Of a DNA stretch of 64,000 nt, positions 50,958 through 64,000 are shown piece by piece; position 1 is the stretch's first letter, and every line of letters begins with the position of its first letter. Location: the NCBI GenBank assembly GCA_032207245.1, contig CM063500.1, positions 68,907,037 through 68,971,036 of the forward strand. The letters are read 5' to 3'. This stretch comes from Pardosa pseudoannulata (taxonomy: Eukaryota > Arthropoda > Arachnida > Araneae > Lycosidae). The position numbers and the translations under genes were made by a program. The notes under the pieces were generated by a model. The model made no database searches. It was not told where the DNA came from and was given only the letters and a program-made list of their open reading frames with translations.

Positions 50958-52167
50958 ACACAAATGTTCAAATATGTGTGTGTGTATAAATTTATTTATT
51001 TTATTCTTCTGAATGATTTAGGTTTCATTTATAAGGGAGATAAAAAATACATAAACTAATAGATAATAAAAAGTTGTAATGTAAAAAAGCAATGTAAAAA
51101 AAAAAATAAATATTTTGAATAAAAATTCAATTAGTCAAGTTTGTTCGGATTTGCTATCTGTACAGGGATTTTAAGTTTCATCTTTTTTTTTAAATGTTTC
51201 AATATGAAAGAGTTAATCAAAATTTTGTTTTTTTTAAATAACTATGTTGGTTTGATTCTTTAAATAAGTTATATCTCTGTAAATAAATGCATTTTCACAC
51301 AAAATTAAGAGAAATTTTATAAAAGATGTTGTAAATTCACGAAATTTATATCTATAACAATGTTTTAATTAGCACCAGCAAATATACAAACAAACATTTT
51401 CTTCATAACATATACTTATTAAAGAGATAATTATTTGGGGGAAGAGGAGGACTTGGGTTTCGGCAGGATTGGCGATCTTTTTGGCGATATTCGAAGGGTG
51501 GTACTTATTGAAATAAGGTAGCCATTCTAGCAACCTATTTGTCTCGTCTACGATTGGTCTAGATATCTGTTACGTCACTTACTCAGTGAGGAGGTTATTT
51601 TCGCCTATATTTCGCCAAACCTATTTTAATCAGGTGATAGATTTATTTTCTGGTAGGCAATTCCGGTTTGATTGAACTTGGCTTCATAACAAGGCTTCCA
51701 ACTTGGCTTCTTATTCAGTATTTAGGAAATTTAGTGTTAGTTATAAAAGTGCAAGAGGATAATGTGACGATTTTAATTTTAGGAATTAATTTTAATTTAG
51801 AGAATTAGTTTTAATTTAGGGAATTAGTTTTAATTTATGAAATTAATTTTAATTTAGGAAATTGTTCTTAAATGAATACTAAATACGAAAAGTTTGACTA
51901 ATTCCGTGTGTATATTATAAAAGTCCAAAAGGATAATGTGTCATTTTTCATCATTTCCCTTATTGTACATGTTAAATAACAGATCATCTACAGTACTCAA
52001 TAATTTAGAATAAAAAAAAATTAAAATTCTATTTTTTTATATTATTATTTTTCACTCCAGTTGAGCAATGATTAATACCCCATTCTTTGGCTTTTGTTTT
52101 TATATGAGTGTTTAAGGCACAAGACTCATTAATCATATTTTACTACTTTATTATTCACACTATATGA

Positions 52168-52253
52168 TGTTTGGTTTGGAGCGTTACGGTTCTAATGAAA
52201 TCGGGACCTACTTCTTAAAGTCGCTGTGGAATTCAAGTCATGAACATCCGGTT
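52168..52253 (-). repeat. tRNA-derived SINE, truncated (copy B)
   Basis: Counterpart of 30,066-30,148. Confidence 0.7.
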
Positions 52254-52329
52254 CATTCATATATATTTCTGACCTATATATATGTTATATAAATATATAG
52301 TATATAAATAAATAGTATATATATGTGTA

Positions 52330-52440
<111 letters not shown>

Positions 52441-53218
52441 ATCTAGGAAATACAAATGTGGTTACATCAATCAAAATGAAAAACTTCTGTTGAATGTGAA
52501 TTTCACTCTTAAATGTCAACAGCCTTCTTAGGATCTAATTTTTAAATGTTGAATATCAAATACATTTTACTCATGATAAATCTGTTTTCTGGTACAATAA
52601 GCGCTATATTAAACTAGATTAAAATCACTAGTTTCTTTTCATGCTTCGTTTTTCATTTATTATCAAAGTATAACTTCATTTTCTTTCTTTTTTTATTCGT
52701 TATTTGAGAACACAGAAGTAATTTGGGGGGGGGTCAATTTCCCCCACACAGAATTTTTAGAGGAGGGGCAAAATTGTAGTTTTGCCCCTCAGAAATTTTA
52801 GGGTTTAATTCATGAGTAAAATTTTTTATTAGACGTTTTAATGAAATTTGAAATTATTCTGTTTTTGTTAGTATGCTTAAGATGTGTTCTAATTGCAGTT
52901 ATCAACCTATCCTGGGAATTTTTTAAAAGGAAGTATAGGTACTCGGACTTGTAGTTTTGCCCCTCTTGATTTTTAGGGTATATTAAGTTTTTGATTCGAC
53001 ATTTTAATGAATTCTGACTGATAAACATCTTTAATTTTAGAAAACGTTTTAAAAGCCTTTCAACTGAAATTGAAATGAAATATCCCGATTGCATCAATAT
53101 GAATAAATTATCGCTTCCCAAAAAAGTTACATGCAAGAATTTTAAAAATAAAATTAAGATATAAACATTTTATTTATATTTTTACATATTTATTTAAGTC
53201 TATTATGCGGTGATTTCC

Positions 53219-53385
53219 TTTGGTTTGGAGGGCTACGGTATACTATTTTGTTACACAAGATCTGAATAGACTGGAACCTACTGCCTTCCGAACGGCTACA
53301 TACATCCATGTCAGCATTGGAATTTTAACCTACGAGTTGCAGTACCTAAGATCAGCACCCTACCGATTAGGTCATTGCTCAGCCG
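53219..53385 (-). repeat. tRNA-derived SINE (copy B)
   Basis: Counterpart of 31,114-31,280. Confidence 0.8.
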
Positions 53386-54445
53386 TGGTGTTTTAAAGAT
53401 GTTTTTTTTTACTATTACTCAACAGTTTTAATAACTTAACAATATGAAATATTTAAAAATGTATTTACCTTCTCTTATTTTTCTGGTTAAGTGTTAGAAA
53501 TAAAAAAAAATACCAATGCAGAAGCTGAAATCATTTAGATATCTAGCTGGGTGGTATAGTTAGCAAAGTAAGGATTAGTATAGTCAGTCCTTCCAGATTT
53601 CACCCAAGTTTCCTTCTTATATTGCAGGAAAGTTTTCTCTTTTAATTTTCAAATTTCATAATATTTTTAGTGTTTTTTTGTTTTGTTTTTTTTGTAAAAT
53701 ATGTGTCCAATTTGTAGGTGTGTGTATGGGGGGGGGAGATTTGCTCATTACAATTGTTTATCATAAAAGTGCATCTTTACTTTTCTCAAGAAAAAAAATA
53801 AATCTTTTTATCACACTTGTATCAGATTTGTTAGAAATCAGGAAGCGGAAATCCTAGTCTTGGGTCATCTAATACAAATTATGTTGTGAATTCATTGGAT
53901 AAATATTGAAACTTTTATTTGCTTAAAATATAAAAACGATTTTATATTTTATATGTGTTACAATATTTAATATTTTTTAAAAGTTATCTTTATTTTTCTG
54001 TAAATTTTCTAATTTTCTCTCATTTTCATTGGATTTTCACTTTGTCTAAAAATTTTATCAATATTATGACTTATAGACTTGACTCTTAATGAATTCAGTT
54101 AAAGTCGATTCGTCTATATTCCCGTTTTGATATATTGCGTAATGTCTAATATAGGAAAACTCGCCATGATACTCTAAAAAATTCTGTCTGTTAGTATTTT
54201 GATTTTTGTCTAAAGTTTTCCAAGATGAATATCATCTACTTCTAAAATTTTTGCTACTACTATTTTTTTCTTGAAAAAATTTTAATAGAAGCAATAAATA
54301 GTATAAATGAAATCAGATCATTCTAACCACCTTAGTAATCATCTTAAATAACTGATCATCTATCGTACACAACACTTGAGGTAAAATAAAAATAATTAAT
54401 TCTTTATTTCTTACTATATTTTTTGATAATTTTGTTTTTGATTCC

Positions 54446-54543
54446 GAACGCCAGCAAACATCCATGCCATAGTGGGATTCGAACCCACGAACTCCGATAA
54501 GAATGATCAGCGCTCTAATCACTCGGCCATCGTTCGACCCATT
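54446..54543 (-). repeat. tRNA-derived SINE head (copy B)
   Basis: Counterpart of 32,324-32,421. One base in CATAGTGGGATTCGAACCC differs from copy A (CATACTGGG). Confidence 0.8.
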
Positions 54544-54577
54544 TATTTTATGGGGAAGAGTCGTGAATTTGTGGTTG

Positions 54578-54723
<146 letters not shown>

Positions 54724-57276
54724 AATACTTCTTCCTCGCTGAAAATATGTAGTTTTTACCGAGAACGACTGAACGTCATTTGTGGTTATCATTAATTCTA
54801 AAAAATATTAAAAAAGATTATCTAGTAAATAAAATATAGAAGTGAAAGAAATTTCTAAAATGGGTACATCAATTAAAATGGAAAACTTAGTAAACTTCTT
54901 TATACTTAGTGAATCGTGAATATCAAAATACATTTTATTCATGATAAATCTGCTTTCTGGTACAATAATCACTAGATTAAAAACTATTACAAATATAGGA
55001 AGAAAAGGCAAAGCTTAAAATATGTAATCCCAATTTGTTTTGCTTTTATTATCTTTGTTTTTTTATGCTTTTATTATCAAACTTCATTTTCTCACTTTTT
55101 TCATCGCTATTAGTTCTTCGGGAGAAGAAATCTTGTGTGAATAGTCAAGACTTTTTATTATTTAAGATGATGTATTTTCTGTTATAATGTTTTTGTACTT
55201 TATATGTCTTAAATTAATATGTTATATACTTCAGTTCACTACCTTCTTTCTTTTCTATTACCTTTGACAGGAATTGAGTCCCATTTTTATCTTGTATGAG
55301 CACCAAAAGGCTGTCAATTTGATAATGCCTTTTTTTTTTTTTTTTTTTAGAAATTACTGTAAAAAAAAGTTCAGCAAGTGTCAATAAAACTGAAATGGAG
55401 CATTCTGTAATTTAGATATTAATTATATTATAAATCCCAACACGTTACTTTTAATCAAAAAATTTTTAATTTTATCTTGTTGCTTTAAAAATGATATTTT
55501 ATGGAGAATTAGGGAAGGTAGTTGACTATTTTATATGTTTTGTATAACTTAAAAGGATAAATCTAGTTAGTATTGATTGAAGTAAAACTTAGACCTATTT
55601 CAAGACCTATTTTCAGAAAAAAGGATATACCAACGATAAAGGAAACAAGAAGCAAGCAGATATCTAGTTTCATGGCCGTAGGGATAGGGGACATTCCCTC
55701 CCTTGAAATTCTAAAAGACCGCTCCGAGGAAAGTGGTACCACGTGAGTGTGCCCCCCTCCCCCATCCCCTTCTTGTAAGTGTACAACAAGGGTAACGCTC
55801 CGTCCTTTGTCCGTTATCAACGTGTCTCTTACTGGGTCACGTCCAAGGTCACCTCCAAGATAAACTAAGAGTCTAGTGACCACTGGGCTATCTGAGAGGA
55901 CGTTCAGATAACTCTACAAAAAGAAAATTAGACGATTTTGGCTCATATCTTTGTGAATGTACTTTTAAGTTATATATGCACAAATTCAGAGAAAATTCTA
56001 ACTGCAATTTCTAACCATGTAGTTTTAAATTTTTTATACGAATTTAGCACAATCCAACTGTTTTAATGTTTTGACCATTTTATTCAATTATTTTTTTACT
56101 GGTACTAAAATTATAAAATCTTCTATAATGACCACAATTCTCTTTTTTTCACGTTCGAAAAATGTTTTCTAAAAAATAAATGAAAATAAATCTTACTAAA
56201 CATTTAAGCATTACACAGTTATTTTAAATGTACTTTATTTTATAAGATTTAAAGAGTTGTTAAATCAAGTTATTTTATCAAGTCTTGTTTATCTTGTTAC
56301 TCAAGTTATTAAAAATATTAATTATTTACAAATCCTTAATATTTTTAAAGAAAGTACTGTGTAACAGTACTTAAACAATTTTTATGTTTTGTTAACATTT
56401 ACTTTCAAAATTATAATTTCCCTTCATATATTTTCACTGATACATGAGAACAGAATAATGATTCTACTTTAATGTTTCCATTTATTCTCACAAGCTATTT
56501 TATTAAATATACAAGTTTTGCTTTAAAAAACTTGAGTTTAGGAATTATAATGTGGCACAAATACGTAGTAGTTTATAAATTTGGTACATAAATTCTAAAA
56601 AAATTAATTATAATCTACAGTGAACAATAATATATATTATGTTGGATTTGAATATATATTTATTTGTTTAGGTATATTTTCTTTTATTCTGTGAAATAAT
56701 TATAAAAAGTTACTTTCAAGAGTTTTAAAAGTAAAATTAAGATATAAGTATTTCATTTATATTTTTACTTTTTCTACTTCATTCAAAAGTAATATTATGA
56801 GAAATATATGTAATTAATGCTTATTTGAAATACAATACGAGTGGCCCACACTAATTTAATTAGAGAAAAAATTTTGATGTTCTCGGGTAGAAGGTAAAAA
56901 ATTATATTATTCTATTGCTTGGACTTTTAGAAAATTGTGTGTATGTGCATACACACACACACACACAAAAAAAAAAAAAGTACGACTTGTTTAGTTTCCC
57001 TGAGGAAGCGGAAAGAATGTCTAAAGGATCTATTCATTTCATTACTTCACTGTTTTTTTTAAAGTAAACTTGGAATAACTCGTTCATACATCCTAAAACA
57101 CGTGTATCGCTTCAGGTCAAAGTAGTATCACTTAGATATTCACAATACCCCTGTACAGAAAGGGTCTCTAGCTGTTAAAAAGCCAAAAAAGAAACGCTAT
57201 TTTTTTCAAACTTCCTCTTAATCGATTAACTTGTATAACGCATCGCTAGAAAGAGGACAGCCCATTTTCATCTTCA

Positions 57277-57374
57277 TGGTAACTACTTACGAACATCCAT
57301 GCCTGCAATGGGACTTGAACCCTTGAACTTCTGTTCCGAAAGACAACATACTACCCATTCAGTCATCAATTATA
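57277..57374 (-). repeat. tRNA-derived SINE, partial (copy B)
   Basis: Counterpart of 36,818-36,915. Confidence 0.75.
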
Positions 57375-57395
57375 CCACTAGAAAAAAAAAATAGT

Positions 57396-57428
<33 letters not shown>

Positions 57429-57904
57429 ATAGATTGAGAATTTATCTTTATTATTCAATATTATTTGATTCTTCATTATGAAATAATATGATGAAGATAT
57501 TTACTTTATTACAATTACAGTTACCATATCTCTTCACATGTGAGATTACAACGATAATAGTCTATTATTTCTTGAAAAGAATAGAATAAGAAACATTTTC
57601 AAGCTTAAATTGAACCTGTTGTGATATTTAGCTTATTTTAAGCTGAATTTAAATTATATATGTATATATGTGTATATATATAAATATATATATATATATT
57701 ATCAAATTATTAAAAGTGCATATATATATATATCTATATATATATATATATCTATATATATCCTTAGTTTTACGCCATGTTTAATCTTTGAATTTATATT
57801 AAGTAAAAAGATAAATCATTTAAATAAGTTGCCTTGGGAAGGAAAACAGATATAAAATACGCTTGACTTCTACATTTCAAGTATTTAAAAGTTTACGATT
57901 ACCT

Positions 57905-57990
57905 AGCACTGTCTTTCGGCACCGGTATAAGTGGATTCGATTCCACATTTGGCATGGATATTCGAAGCATTTCAGAACTAATTTAAAGTA
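57905..57990 (+). repeat. tRNA-derived SINE fragment, plus strand (copy B)
   Basis: Counterpart of 37,556-37,640. Confidence 0.65.
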
Positions 57991-59540
57991 GTAGATCTCG
58001 ATTTATCAGTTCTGGCATAGATGGAAGTAAACTGGAGAGTACTGCTACATGATATTTAATGAAGATTCATACAAGTTCAAAATGTTTAATTTTTTTTGTG
58101 GTATCTCACTAAAACCCCAATAACTATTCGTAATTTAAATTTTTAGTAACAATTTTCTGAAATGAAGTATAAATCTACACTTGGACATTTAAAGCAGTTA
58201 ATTTCTTAATATACTGTGACTTATATTCTAAATTATTACCCAAATATATTATTTCAATTTAGACAATATAGAGAAGTATATTTTGTTCATGACATTTACA
58301 ATTTTGATTGCACGTTTATTAAATTATTTTTCATTTTCGTGCTTTTATTTCAGATAATGGGCTGAGCAATCGTAAGATGAAAATAGGTGGTACATTTGAG
58401 AACTATAATTATGCCTCTTACATATTCCGAAAATAGAACATAGTAAATATGAATAATATACTTGTATATATATTAAGCTCTTTTATACTCATAAATTTTT
58501 AAGATTTATATATTAAATGAATATAAATAATATACTCATGCAATATATTAACATATAATGAAGAAGCTATTTGCTTTAAAATTACAAATCGGGATAATTT
58601 ATCCAGAGTATCTTACAATTATCATGCTACGATAATGTATTATTTATGTTTTACTTATCCAACGATAAGTTTGCAAAAGAAAATTTATTCTTTCCTCTCT
58701 TAATTCTAAACCAGGTCGAATAAAAAGGGATATCTAGAATCTAGACAATTTAAATATAAATGTATGCTAAGAATGAAAATATGGGATTTTTTTTTTTATT
58801 AATTTCCTAAGGTAGCAATGGTATCGTAAGATGCGGATGAGTTTTATGCAAGAGCTTAAAGTCATTTTTATCTCTTTCATAAATTTTTAAAATACAAAAT
58901 ATTAAGCTAAATTAATTTTCGTAATTTATAGAAATAAGAATATAATCCTGTATATATTTTATACTTTATGAGTATAAACTGGTACATAATTACATTTTAA
59001 AGGATTATATATAGGTTTTATAATTTATATATATATCTTAATATACCTAAATATAACCTATCATACATACAAGTTATATTATAAAAAATTATATTTTGGA
59101 CAATCATAATTTAAAACTCATTGTGTACTGTTTACAATGTTGCATACGGTGATTGTCAATAAACAACGCTGCATGGGGCACATTATCTGAAAATCAGGCT
59201 TCAATAGAAAGGTTACGGCACAGTGTCATTTAGGAGAACAGAAATGTACACAGATGATCGGGCGGGAAAAAATTCCTTAATATTTTGGCACCGTTTTACG
59301 ATGGTTGGCATACATTCTGGCGACATTCTTTGGTGACAACTTGGCGACCCAGATAATCGCCAATTTTTCTGGGTTGCACTTGACCTCACTCATTCTTCTA
59401 CTTGGCTCTGTCGGAATGTCGAATGTACGATTACTCTCGATCCCGTTTTTTATCATTATTGTTATTATTTAATTGCCATTATGCATTTGGTCTCCCCCAA
59501 GGCAATATATTGATAAAGTTGAGGACAAAATTTAGTAAAA

Positions 59541-59545
<5 letters not shown>

Positions 59546-59628
<83 letters not shown>
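59546..59628. repeat. (TA)n array present only in copy B
   Basis: About 41 TA units. At the matching place copy A (39,200-39,220) has only a short T-run and ACTATA. Confidence 0.95.
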
Positions 59629-59629
<1 letters not shown>

Positions 59630-60281
59630 TATATAAATGCTTTTTTTTTGTCTTATTACTTCATTCTGTTTTAAACCTTTTTTAATATTTTTAAAGCTTT
59701 ATATATATTTGAACATTTTTGTATTTTCATTTATTTTCAAAATTTTACAAATGCAGATATTTTTATTTCAAGTTTTTAAATTCAAAGTTCAAAGCTTCTT
59801 TCATTTCTTAAATTTTTTACAGACGCTTTTAAAAAAATATTCGAAAATTTTTTAAATCATTACAAGTTCCAAATTTATTTTATTCCAAAATAAATTTATG
59901 TTTAAAAACTCAATGTCTGCTTATAACGTTTTCGTTGTGAAAGTGCAGACTCTGCAGATCGGTCGATGAAGACACGTTTCAAAGTCTCATGCTTCAAAAT
60001 TTATTTCCAAATGTTATGAGTGTCGATTTTTTTTCAAGCTTTTAATTACAGAAGCTTTTTTATTGCTTAGCATTTTTTTAATAATCTTTCTAAGACTCAA
60101 CTGTAAATTTATGTTTAAAATTACAGTCTCTGTGTGTAATCTAAGTCCTGACTGCATTTTCACTGGAGTTGTCTGAAAACACGTTTCTGCATCACTTAGA
60201 ACCGATTTCTGCTAAAATAGTCGTTTTACAAATCGAATTCTTAGTCTTTCGATTAGTCTGATTAGAGTAAACCACGCCCCT

Positions 60282-61420
60282 ATTTTCTTGGCGGTAAGGT
60301 AAAAAGACGCCAAGTTTGACCAGGAATTCCCCAAGTCTTCCACTGCTCCCTCAAATATAACCATGAAATTAACTAGTAGTGCCATCTATTGATAGGATTG
60401 TGAAACATATCTAAAAATTGTTTCTAGGATCTGGAAGATCGTGTCCATAGTTCTTAACTTCAAAGACATTTAGACCTATTTTAAACCTTTTATAATGCTA
60501 TATAATTGAAACAGATGATTTTATTTTGTTGTTTGGAAATTTCAATCTCAGACTCTATACTAAATTCTTATTTTGTGGAAACTTTTAGTATCGTTAACAG
60601 AAAGGAAATTTCAATTATTTTTCTATATTTTAAATAAAAGGACAATTAGAAAATTTTAAACTTTATTATTATCTCTATTATTAATTCAGTTTACAATTAA
60701 TATTCTTGTAATTCTTAATATTTTACACATCGACGTGCGTATGAAATAAAATTTTTGTTAATTTAGTTCCTATTCCCGAATCAAGTTAAATGACTTTTGA
60801 AACTTAGTAAAAGGTTTTATCTATAATTTACATTTTTAAAATATAGTAATAGGTTGTCCATAAAATTCTATAGTTTAAAAGTCTTTACTACGAAGACATA
60901 TGTTAATAGTTAAGAGTGTGGCTTTACACAATAATTTGAAATAAGTAAAGTACTACTTATCATTTTTTATGATATAATTTGAGATTTAAAATATTTATTT
61001 GTTTGTTATGGTAGATATGTGAACAATTTCCGCAGTTTTTTTTTAAACAGAAATTGATCCTTACTTATGTGTAAAAATTTAATAATAATAAAAATCCTCA
61101 CACAAATTAGTTTACATACAAATTGATAGATGGCGCCACTATATTATATAACATTTTTCAAACTAATATTGCTGTTCAAAAAAATTAGCTGCTCACTGAA
61201 GCCCCTATTTCTAAATGATCTTAAGGCATGTCTTTAGATTTGCCATTTATCAATTATTTCTGAGATAACAAATAAAATTGATAAATGTTTTAACAATAAT
61301 AAAAGTTGAAAAGAGAAGACAACTCCAAGAAGTCAATTTTTTCTGCACATAACTTTTCTTTCCTTTTATTAAATTTCTTCATTCGTTGCAAACTCTTTGT
61401 AAGCTTGTTGCATTTGCAAG
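60282..61420. other. Unique sequence right of the repeat; no gene seen
   Basis: AT-rich. GTGCCATCTATTGATAG and GATGGCGCCACTA words occur, but no frame or repeat boundary was recognised. Confidence 0.45.
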
Positions 61421-61572
61421 CAGGGGCGTACGCAAGGGGGGGTTAGGGGTTTAAACACCCCCCTTGAGCTGAGACAAAATGGCAAAAATAAAAATTTTAG
61501 TAGAAATTATACGGGCTATTATTTTTTAGAATTATTAAACCCCCCCTTGAAAAAATTCTGTGTACGCCACTG
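61421..61572. mobile_element. 152-bp hAT-type MITE
   Basis: The ends CAGGGGCGTACGCAAGG and, inverted, CAGTGGCGTACACAGAA are each followed inward by a G-rich run and TTTAA. The flanking 8-mers TTTGCAAG (61,413) and TTTGCCAG (61,573) match at seven of eight bases. Confidence 0.8.
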
Positions 61573-61704
61573 TTTGCCAGATATGCTGGACATGGTTGGA
61601 CATGGGATAGTGAAACAGGGCCGGATTATCACATAGACCAATGATACAACGTAACATCTCTACGTACGTAATCATCTCACCGAACTCAAAAGTGATTAGG
61701 AGAG

Positions 61705-61893
61705 ATGCGGGGTGCTTTGGACAGATGCATTGCAGCACGCTTACATCCCCCGGAGAACACCCAACAACTCAAACAGATGCTGACTGCCGAATGGGCACTC
61801 CTTCCGCAAGAAATGTTAGACCAGCTGGTTCTGAGTATGCGGAGACGGTGCGAACAAACCATTGCAGTTAGGGGAGGACATATTCCATATTAA
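61705..61893 (+). pseudogene. Tc1-type transposase, C-terminal fragment
   Basis: The frame encodes about 62 residues ending at TAA 61,891-61,893. It has the block ARLHPPENTQQLKQML, then LLPQEMLDQLVLSMRRRCE, and ends RGGHIPY, the usual C-terminus of many Tc1-family transposases. Upstream sequence back to about 61,580 may be related, but it has stops and lacks the DDE core. The hAT MITE lies just upstream. It is a non-functional remnant. Confidence 0.8.
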
Positions 61894-62558
61894 GGAACAT
61901 CTGCTTGTTGTTATTCCTCTTGGATAGACAATCATGAGTCACGATACTATGTGTTTAATAAAGCTTGTTTTTGTTTGATTCCATACCGTATGCATTGTAT
62001 TCCTTTTTCAGCTCCGATGTTTTCTTCATCCTTTACGTACACAATACTCTCATTTCTGAATTTCATGTTTCTCAGATGATTTATCCTGGAGTTATGGCAA
62101 AAATTCCAACTGTTGCTAAGTTTTACACACCAGTGTACTTTAGGCCAGGTGGGATTTGTAGTTTTCGCACTGTGACGTCACTATGCGCAGTCATAGCTAA
62201 TATCTCTTAACCCTCTGACTGCACATCCCGCTATTTCCACGGGCATGTCTTTTTCTACCTTTATTAAAGACCACATCCCGTCTTTTCACTGTTTAACTAT
62301 TGGAATATATGATATACAGTATTAGACGTTTAATTATGTAATAAATAGAATTATAGAAGAGAACTATAGTTATTAAATAATAAAATTATAGATAGTATGC
62401 TATAAATAGCAATTAACTGTAATTCAATTGAAATTTATTAAAAAATAAATTTTGTAAGTCATAACATCTGAAATAAGTTTTTCTGACAGTTTAGTTTCTC
62501 ATGATAAAAATCAATATAAAAAATATTTTCTAGAAACAAATGCGTATTTCAATTTTCC
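61894..62558. other. No gene seen
   Basis: A TTAACCCTCTGACTGCACAT word at 62,207 resembles the end of a TTAA element, but no matching inverted end was found. Confidence 0.4.
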
Positions 62559-62559
62559 A

Positions 62560-62768
<209 letters not shown>

Positions 62769-64000
62769 GATTGTTGACAATGTTCAATGTGTTCTTGTTC
62801 TCGTTTCCGTAAATGATCAGCATGTACATGCATACCTTGCTGTGTTCTATAAGATAAAGGACCTGTTTTATCCTTTATTGTTCCTGGTTTCCACGTTTGG
62901 TCAATTCCTCGTTTAATCCACACATTGTCTCCAATTTCAAAGTCTCTGTGTCTAGAAAATCTATCATGATAAAATTTTGATTTTAAGCTTTCCACGTCGT
63001 TTATATGGTCAGGTTTCAACCGATCAAATAAAGTTGAAAGTTCTCTGTTGAGAAATAGCTTCGCTGGTGTGCAACCCGTTGCTCGATGTATGGTTGTTCG
63101 ATAAGTAAATAAAAAAACTTGTAGCTGATGCTCTTGATCGGAAAACTGATTAGATGTTTTCTTGAAGCGGGTTTTAAATGTGCGTATGACACGCTCTGCT
63201 AGTCCGTTACTTCTGGAATGATAAGGAGTAGATCGAATATGTTTTACACCATTCATCTCGCAAAATTCTCGAAATTCGGTGGAAGTAAATTGTGGACCAT
63301 TGTCAGACACAATTATCCGACATATTCCATAAGAACTAAATAATTTTCTGAAACACTTTATGATATCTAATGATGTAACATTTTTAAGTTTAAAGACTTC
63401 CAGCCAACGTGAATGAGAATCGATGATGAAGAGCCAATTTTCACCATGAAGTTGAGCTAAATCAATGTGAACTCTATCCCAAGGTTTACCAGTGTTGTTC
63501 CATAACAATAATGGAGACTCAGCAATTTTTGGATGATGTTCATTGCAATCATTACAATATCTGACTGTTTGTTCGATGTCTCTATCGATGGCAGGCCACC
63601 ATACTGACATTCTGGCAACAGATTTCATTGCAACTATGCCAGTATGTGATTCGTGGAGTTTATCAATCACTAAATATCTTAATTTCTCCGGAATCACTAA
63701 ACGATTGTTCAGCAGCAAAATTCTTTGTTCATAAGTAAGCTCATTTCTTTTCTCAAAAAAAGGAATAAGTGCTTCGTCAATATTTTGTTTTGAGGGCCAG
63801 CCTTTCTCAATGTATAGAATTACCTTTGATAGGACGGAATCCTTTTCCGTAAATCTACGTAATGTGCGACGTGTTAACGTAAGTTCATGTATTGTGTGAT
63901 TGGCAATGCTGTAAACAAATGAAGAATCTTCAAATTTACTTACTTTCTTATCTGGTAACGGCAAACGTGACAAGGCATCTGGAACCACCATTTGTTGGCC

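Overview
The window is nuclear DNA of an animal, most likely an arthropod and perhaps an arachnid. It is very AT-rich, has introns with standard splice sites, and carries long (TA)n arrays, tRNA-derived SINEs, BEL/Pao and Ty3/gypsy retrotransposons and many cut-and-paste DNA transposons. The arthropod call is inferred from the transposon mix. Nothing here fixes the species. Only two host genes can be supported: a SERHL-like alpha/beta hydrolase exon (about 2.7-3.8 kb, +) and the last exon of an axonemal dynein heavy chain (13.6-13.9 kb, +). Almost everything else is mobile or simple repeat DNA.

Left part (1-17,924). A hAT-type non-autonomous element with an exact 8-bp target duplication (381-1221) is followed by the hydrolase exon, an internally deleted mariner (4159-4864), a 209-bp tandem array (5251-5930) and a TTAA-flanked element (6968-7902). 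Next come a probable solo LTR with a SINE inside it (8554-9167) and a tRNA-like tandem dimer. One dimer unit is split by a TTAA element and the other by a hAT element. The dynein exon, a Tigger/pogo-like remnant (14,216-15,010), a SINE and a 250-bp fold-back follow.

Middle part (17,925-60,281). The same locus appears twice in direct orientation, as copy A (17,925-39,869) and copy B (39,970-60,281). They are separated by exactly 100 N. Copy A ends at the gap and copy B starts at the gap, so the end of the left contig overlaps the start of the right contig. The simplest reading is one locus whose two haplotypes, or two unmerged contig ends, were placed in series. Each copy holds the same BEL/Pao element, with 184/185-bp LTRs and a CTAAA target duplication, inside a 119-bp TTAA MITE. 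Each also holds a perfect 27-bp hairpin, degenerate C2H2-finger sequence, SINEs and (TA)n arrays. The copies differ by a 1,177-bp hAT insertion present only in A (B has the empty site), a 362-bp deletion in B, a 71-bp tandem duplication in the B retrotransposon leader, homopolymer indels, microsatellite lengths and discordant 3' LTRs.

Right part (60,282-64,000). This holds a 152-bp hAT MITE, the C-terminal end of a Tc1-type transposase, a compound CA/TA microsatellite, and the integrase end of a Ty3/gypsy pol on the minus strand that runs off the window.

I found no operon-like or clearly new gene system. The most informative points are the apparent false duplication, the presence/absence and nested-insertion evidence that orders transposition events, and a few unexplained fold-back structures.
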